From the NCBI GenBank assembly GCA_038236965.1, contig JBBRZF010000014.1, positions 1 to 34,185 of the forward strand: a stretch of 34,185 bases of DNA. Direction: 5' to 3'. Positions within the stretch are counted from its first letter, which is position 1. Each line of letters starts with the position of its first letter. Shown here piece after piece: positions 15,469 to 23,893 of this stretch. The position numbers and the translations under genes were made by a program. Source of the stretch: JBBRZF01 sp038236965 (lineage in GTDB: Bacteria; Acidobacteriota; Terriglobia; Terriglobales; Acidobacteriaceae). The notes below the pieces were generated by a model that worked only from the letters and a program-made list of their open reading frames with translations, made no database searches and had not been told where the DNA came from.

Positions 15469-18400
15469 CTAACTACATCCACTCGTACTTCCGCAGCTCA
15501 TGCATCTGTAGCAGCTTCCGTTCCTTGTCATGATGCTGCCGCAGACGTGGCAGGAGGGGGCGTCGCCGAGGTCCACCATGTGGCTTAGGGCGTCGGCGGC
15601 GTGGATGTTACCCACTTTTGATTCTGCGGGTGGGAGGACGGTGGCCGAGGTTGCGGGGCCGTTGTAGGTGGCGGGCGCTCCGGGGGCGGCACCTAACATG
15701 GTTTTGGGGCGCAGGTCGTCGAAGAGCGACTGCTGCTGTCCGGTGAGGAAGCGTAGTTCGAGCCAGCGGAAGATGTAGTCCATGATGGACTTTGCGTATC
15801 CGATGTTCTCGTGATGGCTCCAGCCGGAGGGTTCGAAGCGTGTGTGGGAGAACTTTTCGCAGAGCAGTTTGAGCGGCACGCCATGCTGGAAGGCGATGGA
15901 GGTGGCGCAGGCGAAGCTGTCCATGAGTCCGCTGACGGTGGAGCCTTCCTTGGCCATGGTGATGAACAGTTCGCCGGGCATGCCGTTCTTGTAGAGGCCG
16001 ACGGTGATGTAGCCTTCGTGTCCGGCGATGTTGAATTTGTGGGTGATGGAGATGCGCTCATCGGGCAGCTTGTGGCGGCGCGCGGTGGGCGGAGCTTCCA
16101 TGTCCTCTGGTTCGGGAAGAGCAAGAGCGACAGCCGAGGGCAACTGTCCCCCACGGGACTCAGCGGTGGCGGAGCCCTTGGAGCTGAGCGGCTGCGACTT
16201 CTTGGAACCGTCGCGATAGACGGCGACGGCCTTCACGCCGAGACGCCAGGCTTCGATGTAGGCTTCCGAAATGTCGTCGACGCTGGCGTTTTCCGGCATG
16301 TTGATGGTCTTGGAAATTGCGCCGGAAATAAACGGCTGGACGGCGGCCATCATCTTGAGGTGTCCGAGCCAGGCGATGGAGCGCGTGCCCTGCGAGGGCC
16401 GGAAAGAGCAATCGAAGATGGCGAGGTGCTCGTCCTTGATGTGCGGCGCGCCTTCGATGGTTCCGGTGGCATCGATGTAGGAGACGATGGCGTCGGTCTG
16501 ATCGCCGGTGTATCCGAGCTTGAAGAGCGCTGAGGGCACGGTGTTGTTGACGATTTTGATCATGCCGCCGCCGACCAGCTTCTTGTACTTGATGAGGGCG
16601 AGGTCGGGCTCGACGCCCGTGGTGTCGCAATCCATCATGAAGCCGATGGTTCCGGTGGGGGCGAGGACGGTGACCTGCGCGTTACGGTATCCGTGACGCT
16701 CGCCGTGGGAGAGAGCTTCGTCCCAACACTGCTTGGAGGCTTCGATGAGTTCGAGCATGTGAGCCGAGCTACGATCGGGTTGGGCGGGCGAGGCGACCGC
16801 CCCCACGCGGACATCCGGCCCGACGCGACCTTCAATGCTGTTGACGGAGGCGCGATGCATGCGGATGACGTCGAGGAAAGGCTCGCGATTGATGTACCAG
16901 CCAGGACAGGCTGCGCCGAGGATTTCGGCTGCCTGGGTGGGGGAGGTAGCGGGCGTGAGCGGCTGGCAGAGTTCGGCGATGCGCGACGACTGGAGGTAAG
17001 CCTCTCCGCACATGATGGCGGTGACGCAGGCAGCGTAATCGCGTCCGGCATCGGAATCGTAGGGCAGACTGCTGGCCATGAGAAGCGCGCCGAGGTTTGC
17101 GTATCCGAGACCGAGGGGACGGTAGTCGTGCGAATTCTTGCTGATGTTCTCCGTGGGGTAACCGGAGTTGTCGACGAGGATTTCCTGCGCGGTAATCATG
17201 ACGTCGACGGCGAAGCGATAGGCTTCGACATCAAAATTGCCGTTGGACGCGAACTTCATGAGATTCAGCGAAGACAGGTTGCAGGCGGAATCGTCGAGGA
17301 ACATGTATTCCGAGCAAGGATTGGAGGCGTTGATGCGCGCCGTGTTCTTGGAGGTGTGCCAGCGATTGATGGTGGTGTCGTACTGCATGCCGGGATCGCC
17401 GCATTGCCAGGTGGCTTCGGAAATTTTGGAGAGGAGATTCTTGGCGCGGAAGGTTTGGACGGGGCGTCCGTCGCGAATGGCCTTGGTGCTGAACTCGGCG
17501 TCGTCGACAACGGCCTGCATGAACTCGTCGGTAACGCGAACGGAGTTGTTGGCGTTCTGGAAGAAGATGGACGAATAGGCTTCGGAATCGGGCGTCGAGC
17601 CGTCATAGCCAGCGTTCATCAGGGTCCAGGCCTTGGCCTCTTCCTTGGATTTGCAATCGATGAAATCAACGATGTCCGGGTGGTCGATGTTGAGGATGAC
17701 CATCTTGGCGGCGCGACGCGTCTTGCCGCCGGACTTGATGACTCCGGCGAAGGCGTCAAAGCCCTTCATGAAGCTGAGCGGGCCGGAGGCTGTGCCTCCG
17801 CCGGAAAGCTGCTCGGTGGAGGAACGCAGCGGAGAGAGATTCGTACCGGTGCCGGAGCCCCACTTGAAGAGCATGCCTTCGGTCTTGGCGAGTGTGAGGA
17901 TGGAGTCGAGCGAATCGTGCACGCTGTTGATGAAGCAGGCGGAACACTGCGGAGTCTTGTATCCGGTAACGCCGAACTGCACGGTGGAGGTGGCGGCATT
18001 CCAATGCCAGTTGCTGGCGTCGGAATTGGGTTCGATGCGATCGCATCCGACGTTGAACCAGACGGGCGAATTGAAAGCAGCCAACTGGTTGACGAGGATG
18101 TAGGCAAGCTCATCGTGGAAGATGGCGGCGTCTTCGTTGGAGCGGAAGTATCCGCCGGCCATGCCCCAGTCACGGATGGTTTCCGCGACGCGCTGGATGA
18201 GTTGGCGAACGCCGGTCTCGCGCTCGGGAGTGCTGACTTGTCCGTGGAGATATTTGCTGGCCACGATGTTGGTGGCGGTCATGGACCAATCTTTGGGGAC
18301 CTCAACGTCCTTCTGCTCGAAGATCACGTTTCCCTTGGAATCGGAGATCAAGGCAGTGCGGAGTTCCCATTCGACTTCGTCGTAGGGCGAGACGCCGTTC

Positions 18401-18513
18401 TTGGTGAAATATCTTTTGAAGGAGAGGCCCGGAGCCGTTTTCTTCTTGGACTGGTTGTTGGTGTTGACTGTCGTGGCTGCGACGGACGTGGTCTTCTGGG
18501 TTAGTTCGGCCAT
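15469..18513 (-). CDS. nrdJ: Adenosylcobalamin-dependent (class II) ribonucleoside-diphosphate reductase
   Basis: The protein has 1014 residues. ATG 18513 is preceded by AAGGAG 9 nt upstream. It reduces ribonucleotides to deoxyribonucleotides using a B12-derived radical, independent of oxygen. The (alpha/beta)10 barrel carries the redox cysteine in TPQCSACFINS (near 190-193), the active-site NPCSE (398-402, radical Cys400 and Glu402), and the partner Cys411 in DSACNLSSLNL. FGVTGYK and APTGTIGFMMDCDTTGVEP (phosphate-binding loop region) follow. A C-terminal tail ends in a zinc-ribbon-like CHVCG…CYRCMSCG that probably regenerates the disulfide. The extra 200-residue C-terminal domain and the length are typical of large bacterial NrdJ. 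It makes dNTPs for the tmk and holB functions seen downstream. A long leader precedes it. Confidence 0.96.
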   Translation of the reverse strand: MAELTQKTTSVAATTVNTNNQSKKKTAPGLSFKRYFTKNGVSPYDEVEWELRTALISDSKGNVIFEQKDVEVPKDWSMTATNIVASKYLHGQVSTPERETGVRQLIQRVAETIRDWGMAGGYFRSNEDAAIFHDELAYILVNQLAAFNSPVWFNVGCDRIEPNSDASNWHWNAATSTVQFGVTGYKTPQCSACFINSVHDSLDSILTLAKTEGMLFKWGSGTGTNLSPLRSSTEQLSGGGTASGPLSFMKGFDAFAGVIKSGGKTRRAAKMVILNIDHPDIVDFIDCKSKEEAKAWTLMNAGYDGSTPDSEAYSSIFFQNANNSVRVTDEFMQAVVDDAEFSTKAIRDGRPVQTFRAKNLLSKISEATWQCGDPGMQYDTTINRWHTSKNTARINASNPCSEYMFLDDSACNLSSLNLMKFASNGNFDVEAYRFAVDVMITAQEILVDNSGYPTENISKNSHDYRPLGLGYANLGALLMASSLPYDSDAGRDYAACVTAIMCGEAYLQSSRIAELCQPLTPATSPTQAAEILGAACPGWYINREPFLDVIRMHRASVNSIEGRVGPDVRVGAVASPAQPDRSSAHMLELIEASKQCWDEALSHGERHGYRNAQVTVLAPTGTIGFMMDCDTTGVEPDLALIKYKKLVGGGMIKIVNNTVPSALFKLGYTGDQTDAIVSYIDATGTIEGAPHIKDEHLAIFDCSFRPSQGTRSIAWLGHLKMMAAVQPFISGAISKTINMPENASVDDISEAYIEAWRLGVKAVAVYRDGSKKSQPLSSKGSATAESRGGQLPSAVALALPEPEDMEAPPTARRHKLPDERISITHKFNIAGHEGYITVGLYKNGMPGELFITMAKEGSTVSGLMDSFACATSIAFQHGVPLKLLCEKFSHTRFEPSGWSHHENIGYAKSIMDYIFRWLELRFLTGQQQSLFDDLRPKTMLGAAPGAPATYNGPATSATVLPPAESKVGNIHAADALSHMVDLGDAPSCHVCGSIMTRNGSCYRCMSCGSTSGCS

Positions 18514-18997
18514 CTTGTATTACTCCTTCGTTCATTGCCCCGGATCGGGAGGGCTGCCCATAGGTGCTACGGCGAAAATTGGGGATAGGAATCCCCGTTC
18601 AGGGACACGCAGTTTTTACGAGCGAAATTACGCTCGCACTAGCCGCGAGGAGCCCCGCTGAATCCGGCCAAGGTCAAGCCGGAATCTTCGGCTGCCTGGT
18701 GCCACCGCAAAAAAGCTCCAGTGCAGACCGAGTTCTGAAAGAGATCACAACGGATGCCTTGCCATCACGCGTGGCGAGGTACCTGACGGGCAACGCCGGA
18801 CTTTAGTCCAACCCACCCTCACTTCTGCCGATGGAAGATGCCGGTCACCTCTGGCCGATGTCTGCTACCGGGGACTGCTATTGGGCTCCGAGCGGCTTGC
18901 GACTCTGTACAGGCTTCCGAGGGGAGCGCCCCACATTTTGAGCTCGAACTGCGTGTCCGTCGATTAGGCCGAACCCGAGCAATTTTCTCTCTGGGAT
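18514..18997 (-). promoter_or_regulatory. Long structured 5' leader of nrdJ, candidate cis-regulatory RNA
   Basis: If transcription starts about 7 nt after the -10 at 19002-19007, the leader is about 480 nt with no gene in it. Hairpins visible on the minus strand are GGGGAT-TCCT-ATCCCC (18581-18596, followed by AATTTT), a CGAGCG/CGCTCG stem (18619-18636), a CCGGC/GCCGG stem (18661-18686), and the palindrome GGACT-AA-AGTCC (18798-18809). No cobalamin-riboswitch B12 box was found. A candidate 'nrdJ' RNA motif exists in the comparative-RNA literature as I recall it, but I cannot test the match. Confidence 0.4.
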
Positions 18998-19001
18998 GCG
19001 A

Positions 19002-19030
19002 ACAGTACTCCATGATGTTGTACGTGTCAA
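19002..19030 (-). promoter_or_regulatory. Probable nrdJ promoter
   Basis: On the minus strand a perfect -35 TTGACA (19025-19030) is followed after 17 nt by TACTGT (19002-19007). It is the only good promoter-like pair upstream of nrdJ. Confidence 0.5.
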
Positions 19031-19576
19031 GGGGGTACCGCTACATCTTGTATTCTAATACTTTACGGACGACATTCCTACGGGTTGCGACACCCGGTGT
19101 CCGTTCCCCATTGAAAGCAAAGACGATGCGGGGAAAACATTTTTTCTGGTTCTGAAGGCCGGGACGCCGGAAACGAAAATGCGCTAATCCGTGGCGTTAA
19201 TTGCCTGTCCTGCTGGCTGGAATCTTTAGGAATGAGAGTACGAGAGGCGCGGTGGCGGGTCAATTACCTAAGTTTGGTGCAAGTGTGGAAAAGCCGGACC
19301 TCAGACGCCGGACGGCAGACGGCAGCGAAAGGCAAGGTCAACATCCACCACGGAGGCACGGAGACACGGAGAAAGACAATGTGGGCGGTTTGAGGAGGTG
19401 GGGAGAGGGCTGAGATCGTATGAAAATTCGTGAATTAATTCGCCGCGGATTTTCGCGGATAGACGCGGATAAACCCTTGATTAGTCTGAGACCTAAGTCA
19501 ACGGGAACTGACTTTGTGATGAACGCGGACGGCGGCAATGGGACGCTGCGTTTGCTTGGGGCTACGAGATGGAGAA
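19031..19576. other. Repeat-rich intergenic DNA
   Basis: No gene was recognised. It contains GACGCCGGACGGCAGACGG-type text near 19304-19325, a CACGGAGG/CACGGAGA run at 19345-19374 related to 11428-11446, and CGCGGATTTTCGCGGAT-type copies near 19440-19475. These are the same classes of intergenic filler seen elsewhere in the window. Confidence 0.55.
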
Positions 19577-20236
19577 TCATTGGGCGGCGGCGCGGATGTC
19601 GGGGGTGAGCAGGATTGTTTTGGGTGCGCCGTGTTTGGCGATGTTGAGCATGGCGCGTCCGATCTCTTCGGTGGTGAGGAAGTAGTTGGGGAAGAGTCGG
19701 CGCAGGGGCGTTAGCAGCGGTTTCATGACGCTATATCCAATGCGGTAGGACTTTGTTTTGGATTGCTCGCCGTGAATGGGCTGGATTCCGGCGGGACGGA
19801 AGACGTAAACAGCTTTGAAAGGCAGGCGCTGGAGCGCGTTCTCGGTCTTGCCCTTGATGCGCGCCCACATGATGCTTCCCTTCTCCGTGCTGTCGGCTCC
19901 GACGGCGGAAACAAAGATGAACACCATGTTGGGATTGAGGCGGGCAAGCGGCGAGGCGGCGGCCATGGTGAGTCCGCAAGTGATGCGGTCGTAATCGGCT
20001 TCCGATGTGCCGGACGAGGTTACGCCGACGCAGTAGAAACTGGCGTCGAAGTTGCAGAGGTCGGACGCGTCGAAGTGAGAGAGGTCGGCGCGAACGATTT
20101 CGCGGAGCTTGGGGTGCTGGACTCCGGTGGAGGTTCGTCCGATGGTTTGGACGAGTGCGACGCCGGGATCGAGAAGAGCTTCGCGCAGGACTCCCTGGCC
20201 GACCATTCCGGTAGCGCCGAAGATGAGGACGTTCAT
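19577..20236 (-). CDS. NAD(P)-binding Rossmann-fold protein (atypical SDR / NAD(P)H-binding)
   Basis: The protein has 219 residues. The N-terminal MNVLIFGATGMVGQG contains the Gly-x-x-Gly-x-x-Gly dinucleotide-binding loop (residues 7-13). SFYCVGVTSSGTSEADYDRI and FIFVSAVGADSTEKGSIMWARIKGKTEN (about 110-135) follow, the latter giving the strand-4/5 region and a Lys, as in HTATIP2/YbjT-like atypical SDRs. The classic YxxxK is replaced by WARIKGK, so catalysis is uncertain and it could be a regulatory or redox-sensing member. No clear ribosome site precedes ATG 20236 and no operon partner is evident. Its upstream region runs into tandem repeats. Confidence 0.75.
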   Translation of the reverse strand: MNVLIFGATGMVGQGVLREALLDPGVALVQTIGRTSTGVQHPKLREIVRADLSHFDASDLCNFDASFYCVGVTSSGTSEADYDRITCGLTMAAASPLARLNPNMVFIFVSAVGADSTEKGSIMWARIKGKTENALQRLPFKAVYVFRPAGIQPIHGEQSKTKSYRIGYSVMKPLLTPLRRLFPNYFLTTEEIGRAMLNIAKHGAPKTILLTPDIRAAAQ

Positions 20237-20313
20237 GGGAATGATTTCATCACAAAGAGATGGAGAAAAGCTAACCGGAGAACGGGAGAGCCCGCAAACC
20301 GGAGAACAGAAAA

Positions 20314-20457
20314 CCCCACCTTAACGTCGAAAGGCACGATGTGAAGGTGGGGGCACCAAATCAAAGGCCGAGTCAAAATCAAGAACCCCACCTTAACGTC
20401 GAATGGCACGACGCGAAGGTGGAGCACCAAATCAAAGGTCAATGTCAAAATCAAATG
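20314..20457. repeat. Two tandem copies of a 72-nt hairpin-bearing element
   Basis: Copies start at 20314 and 20386 (CCCCACCTTAACGTCGAA…) with few differences. Each holds the stem CCCCACCTT / AAGGTGGGG, or a near version, followed by GCACCAAATCAAAGG and GTCAAAATCAA. They lie between the Rossmann gene and hfq. Confidence 0.85.
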
Positions 20458-20504
20458 GTCCGCCTTGGGATGGCGGGCTTTCCAGTTTGCTATCAGTGCC
20501 GAGA

Positions 20505-20921
20505 TTAGGACTTTTGTCCGGAACTTTCGCTTTCTTTGAACATGTACTTGATGCTGGGTTTGTAGACGAGCAAGTTGTGTCCGCCATCGCGGTTGAGTTT
20601 GATGCAGTGCTTGTCGTACCACTCGATGACGCCGTGCAGTTGTTCGCCGTCGTTGAGGACGACGACCATCGGAGTTTTGGACTGCATCTGTTTCTGATAG
20701 TAGAAATTTTCCGCGTGAGTCTGTTCCGGAGGAGGCGTTTTCTTTCCGGCGACGCCGCCGCCGTTGCTGGGAGCTCGATCGGAACGTTCGCGACGTTCGA
20801 CGGCAGCCTCGGAATTGCGAACGTGTTCGCGGGTGAGCGAGGGTCTGATGAGTTTACGGTTCCCGAACGACTCTGGTTCGGGGGCGCGACCTACGGCCGC
20901 TGAGTCCATTCCATTTTTCAT
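20505..20921 (-). CDS. hfq: Hfq-like Sm RNA chaperone with long N-terminal extension
   Basis: The protein has 138 residues, taking ATG 20921 as start; a weak CAGG/GGGG ribosome site lies upstream, and an alternative upstream start would extend it by 33. Residues 71-128 form the Sm domain. ENFYYQKQMQ is the N-terminal helix. TPMVVVLNDGEQLHGVIEWYD is Sm1, matching the Hfq pattern of strands with a central Gly. LLVYKPSIKYM is Sm2, aligned to the YKHAI of classical Hfq; here Lys-Pro-Ser replaces Lys-His-Ala. Residues 1-70 are polar, Arg/Pro/Ser/Gly rich, probably disordered, and unusual for Hfq (normally about 80-100 residues with the tail at the C-terminus). It should bind small RNAs and mRNAs as a hexamer. 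Confidence 0.8.
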   Translation of the reverse strand: MKNGMDSAAVGRAPEPESFGNRKLIRPSLTREHVRNSEAAVERRERSDRAPSNGGGVAGKKTPPPEQTHAENFYYQKQMQSKTPMVVVLNDGEQLHGVIEWYDKHCIKLNRDGGHNLLVYKPSIKYMFKESESSGQKS

Positions 20922-21203
20922 GGCACAACCTGCCCCTTTTAGGGGATAACGGTTCCCGCACTGTTGGCGAGTTGCCGTTGGTGTGGACCGGTTCAATCCT
21001 TGGCTCAGAGACACACGCAAGGCTTACTGCGGCAACTCAGGAACATTTGGGAACCAGGCCATCTTGAGAGGTAATCTGGTTATTGAAACTATCACAGCTA
21101 AATGCTGGAAACAATGATTGGGAAGTGACGAAAGTGTGGGATTAAAGAAGGCGCGCCATTTTGCGACAGCGCGGGGAATCGAAACCAGACCAGCCACTAA
21201 AGA
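20922..21203. other. Intergenic region between hfq and holB
   Basis: 282 nt with no gene. It must contain the hfq promoter, since holB is 280 nt upstream. No confident promoter or terminator was seen. Confidence 0.4.
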
Positions 21204-22340
21204 TTACTTCTCGAGGGCGACGGCCAAAGCGTCCAAGGAGAGCGAACGCAGGAGGTTACGGCGCATTCCGGCCTGCACTTCGCCAATGCGGTCGGTGGCC
21301 TGTTGTATCCAGCGAAAATCTACGGCGGCGGCAAGTAGTTGGAGGTCGGACTGTATGTCCACGTTGCGGACGAGGTCGGGCGTCTTTGATTTGAGGAAGA
21401 CGATGTCCTCCATCAAGGAATAAAGGACGGCGATGAGGCGGTCGGTTTTCTCTTTGCCTTCGCCTCCGGCGCGATAGCTCTCCGTGGTTTTGAAGAGCGC
21501 GCTGTGATCGACGTCTCCGCTGCGTGAGGTGGGCACGGCGGACTTCAGAAGGGTGAGCGCGTCGTTGCGAGCGGCGGCGTAGGCGACGAGATTGAAGCCT
21601 CGGGCGCGCCCGAGGGCTCCGCCGGAGATTCGGGCGACGACCTTGCGTTGCGCGGCAGTCCATTCGGTGCGATGCGCGAGATCCTGCTCTACTTCCTCGA
21701 CGGTGAGCGGCGCGAGGTGCATGGTGATGCAGCGCGAGCGGATAGTTGGCAGCAGGCTGGTTGCATTTTCCGCGAGAAGAAATAGCGTCGCGAATTCGGG
21801 CGGCTCTTCCAGAATTTTGAGCAGCGCGTTGGCGGATTCCTTCATGAATGCGCCGTCAGTAAAGATGTAAACCTTTTTGCGTCCCTCGGACGGACGGTAG
21901 TACATGCCGTGGATGACGTGGCGCACCTGGTCCACCTTGATGAGCATTTGCGGGGGGTCGGGCGGGATGACGAGCACGTCGGGGAAGGTCTGTATAAGGA
22001 TGCGCGTTTCCTTTTTATCGGTTTCGCGGAGGTTATCGCGGGCTTCGACGGCCTCGGTGAAACGCGCCTCGAGGTCGTCGGCCTGACTGATGCGCACGCA
22101 GTTGGAACAGACGCCGCAGAAACCGGGCAGGGCGTCGGCTGCGGGTTCCGAGGCGAACATGGAATTCGGGTCGGGGCGGTCGAGACAGTTCATCGCCTTG
22201 GCGATCATCTGCGCGAGCGTGTATTTGCCGCTTCCCTTGGCGCCGGTGAGGATGACGGCGTGGGGAAAGCGATCGTTCGCGAGCATCTCGCGGAAGCGAT
22301 GGACTACTTCGGTATTTCCGTGGAAATCAGAGAACGGCAA
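21204..22340 (-). CDS. holB: DNA polymerase III delta' subunit (clamp-loader ATPase-like)
   Basis: The protein has 378 residues. The start is taken as TTG 22340, because GAGGA sits 6-7 nt upstream and the family's N-terminal helix begins there. Walker A GAKGSGKYT (33-41) and the zinc cysteines (Cys51, Cys75, Cys78, Cys81 in CGVCSNC) are of the DnaX/HolB type. KVDQVRHVIHGMYYRPSEGRKKVYIF and LLKILEEPPEFATLFLLAENATSLLPTIRSRC supply Walker-B-like and sensor 1 regions, including the conserved SRC arginine. It opens and loads the beta sliding clamp during replication. It follows tmk by 40 nt, the usual bacterial tmk-holB arrangement. Confidence 0.93.
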   Translation of the reverse strand: MPFSDFHGNTEVVHRFREMLANDRFPHAVILTGAKGSGKYTLAQMIAKAMNCLDRPDPNSMFASEPAADALPGFCGVCSNCVRISQADDLEARFTEAVEARDNLRETDKKETRILIQTFPDVLVIPPDPPQMLIKVDQVRHVIHGMYYRPSEGRKKVYIFTDGAFMKESANALLKILEEPPEFATLFLLAENATSLLPTIRSRCITMHLAPLTVEEVEQDLAHRTEWTAAQRKVVARISGGALGRARGFNLVAYAAARNDALTLLKSAVPTSRSGDVDHSALFKTTESYRAGGEGKEKTDRLIAVLYSLMEDIVFLKSKTPDLVRNVDIQSDLQLLAAAVDFRWIQQATDRIGEVQAGMRRNLLRSLSLDALAVALEK

Positions 22341-22380
22341 GGTAATTCCTCATAGCCATTTTGTCTCAAAGAATCGTTTC

Positions 22381-23058
22381 TCAAAGATCGACCGCCGGGT
22401 CCATGAGGCGAGTGCGAACGGCTTCGACGATCTGGGGATGAACGGTGTCGCCGGACTTGCGGGCGTCGACCAGGAAAACGCGTTTGGATTCGCGGGCGGC
22501 GATTTCTAAATACTTGTCGTGAACGCGAGTGAAGAATGCGCGGCTCTCCTGCTCGAAGCGATTTTCGTCGCTTGCGCCGTCGGACTTCTGCTGATTGCGT
22601 CGGCGGGCGCGAGCTACGCTGGCGGCGACGTCGGAGTCCATGAGGATAGTCATGTCGGGATGGAAGTCGCCGAGGAGGGCGCGGTGCAGGGTGAGTACGC
22701 GCTCGGTTCCGAGCTGGCGTCCGCCACCCTGGTAGGCTTCGGACGAATCGGTGAAGCGGTCGCAGAGAACCCATTTGCCGGCTTCGACGGCGGGCTTGAT
22801 GACCTCCTCGACCTGCTGCGCGCGCGAGGCGAACATGAGGGCGAGTTCGGCAAGGGGCGCGAGTCCGTGGGTGCGGGAATCGAGCAGGACGGCGCGAATC
22901 TGCTCGCCGATGGGCGTGCCGCCGGGCTCACGGGTGACGATGACTTCCAGATTGTCGGCGCGGAGTACGGTGGCGAGGCGTTCGAGTTGCGTGCTTTTAC
23001 CGCAACCGTCGAGTCCTTCAATGGTGATGAAACGTCCGCGGATGGGATGGGCTTTCAC
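22381..23058 (-). CDS. tmk: Thymidylate kinase
   Basis: The protein has 225 residues, with GTG 23058 as start; an ATG at 23100 in frame would add 14 residues from repetitive DNA. It phosphorylates dTMP to dTDP. Motifs: P-loop ITIEGLDGCGKST (11-23), REPGGTPIGE (dTMP-binding Arg), CDRFTDSSEAYQGGGRQLG (DRF catalytic/substrate loop), and a lid region with ARRRNQQ. Slightly longer than E. coli Tmk (213). No ribosome site is visible, and the start region abuts the inverted-repeat element at 23081-23173, which may have altered the promoter or start. It forms an operon with holB. Confidence 0.93.
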   Translation of the reverse strand: MKAHPIRGRFITIEGLDGCGKSTQLERLATVLRADNLEVIVTREPGGTPIGEQIRAVLLDSRTHGLAPLAELALMFASRAQQVEEVIKPAVEAGKWVLCDRFTDSSEAYQGGGRQLGTERVLTLHRALLGDFHPDMTILMDSDVAASVARARRRNQQKSDGASDENRFEQESRAFFTRVHDKYLEIAARESKRVFLVDARKSGDTVHPQIVEAVRTRLMDPAVDL

Positions 23059-23080
23059 AGAAGGAATGATAACAAGTGCA

Positions 23081-23173
23081 TTGCAAATCGGGTAAACCAT
23101 TGCGAATCGGGTAATTGCGAATCTGAGATCAAAGGCAAGTAGGTTCGATTTCCCAATTCGCAATTACCCGATT
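23081..23173. repeat. Inverted-repeat element next to the tmk start
   Basis: Perfect 18-bp arms AATCGGGTAATTGCGAAT (23105-23122) and ATTCGCAATTACCCGATT (23156-23173) are separated by 33 nt. TTGCAAATCGGGTAA (23081-23095) and TTGCGAATCGGGTAA (23100-23114) form an adjacent 19-nt direct repeat. The element fills the space between tmk and the divergent zinc-ribbon gene. Confidence 0.85.
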
Positions 23174-23207
23174 ACCCGATTAGCCGGTTCGCATTAGAAT
23201 CTTGGGT

Positions 23208-23456
23208 ATGAACATTGGCGACTATGTGGATGATTATTGCTCGGTCTGTAAACGCTCGACGGACCACTCGGTTGCAGCGATGGCTGGCGAGGAACCGGTG
23301 AAGACGATTTGCCGTACGTGCAGCAGTGAGCATAAGTATCGGCGTAATAAAGGTGGCAAGCAGATTACGGCGCAACAGGCGTGGGACAAACTGCTGGCGA
23401 CTGCGCAAGGACAGTTGGGGATTGAGCCGGAAAAGCCGAAGGGCAAAAAGAAGTAG
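23208..23456 (+). CDS. Small zinc-ribbon protein, unknown function
   Basis: The protein has 82 residues. ATG 23208 is used; a TTG two codons earlier is possible, and no ribosome site is obvious. Cys11-x2-Cys14 and Cys35-x2-Cys38 (YCSVCKRSTDHSV…ICRTCSSEHKYR) form a two-knuckle zinc ribbon with 20 residues between the pairs. The tail is helical (ITAQQAWDKLLATAQG) and ends in a basic KGKKK. Such proteins bind nucleic acid or other proteins. It is divergent from tmk, across an inverted repeat. The family was not recognised beyond the zinc knuckles. Confidence 0.75.
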   Translation: MNIGDYVDDYCSVCKRSTDHSVAAMAGEEPVKTICRTCSSEHKYRRNKGGKQITAQQAWDKLLATAQGQLGIEPEKPKGKKK

Positions 23457-23880
23457 CGGGTAGCGGGTAGCGAGTAGTGAGTGTGGGTTTTGTAAGCGGC
23501 CTTCCCGGCGCGGGGGAGAGAAGAGCAAAGCCAGAGGCAAGAGCAGGTCAACGGCAAGAGCGAAGGCGAGCGTTGCTCGCCCGCCACGAGGCGTCCGGGC
23601 CCAACGCAGATGAAGGCAACGGCTAGGGCAAGAGCAACGTCAATGGCAAGAGCTGGGCGGGGTGGGACCGGTAAGTTCCGAAGGTTTGTAGTTGGATCCG
23701 TTAGATGGACTCGTCAGCTTTGCAGAAACTATCTGAAACTACTCACTTTCTATTTCTCGGAACATGGTTGTCTGCTGTATTCTAAGGGAGCGCGAAACGG
23801 GGCGCAGGTGTGTGTAATCGTCCCGGATCGCGGTTGCGAAGCTTGCGATTTCGTGCAACTTACGCAATAATAAGCGTTTG
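23457..23880. other. Low-complexity intergenic DNA upstream of the rpsP operon
   Basis: It starts with a GTAGCGGGTA tandem (23456-23475), then GGCAAGAGCAACGGC-type repeats (23535-23660) that include a perfect 7-bp hairpin GGCGAGC-GTT-GCTCGCC (23565-23581). Frames in it give Arg/Ala/Gly-rich strings. No gene was recognised. The rpsP promoter probably lies near 23740-23790, but no good hexamer pair was found. Confidence 0.5.
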
Positions 23881-23893
23881 CCACCAGTCGAGA

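Noticed and set aside
16693..18504. 603-codon open frame on the plus strand opposite nrdJ
   Set aside because: It lies antisense to a gene with complete class II reductase motifs, is rich in Gly/Val/Glu with no domain, and is explained by codon bias of the real gene.
18514..19000. Cobalamin riboswitch, 6S RNA, SRP RNA or tmRNA in the nrdJ leader
   Set aside because: No B12 box, no SRP-type tetraloop or 6S closing stem could be found, and no tRNA-like 3' end. A short stretch (about 18915-18945) resembles 6S text but does not fold that way by eye.
20233..20622. 129-codon minus-strand frame over the 72-nt tandem elements
   Set aside because: Its internal repeats come from the DNA repeats and it overlaps the Hfq 3' end in another frame.
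20975..21010. tRNA-like text (GGTTCAATCC)
   Set aside because: No acceptor stem, anticodon arm or D arm could be formed on either strand.
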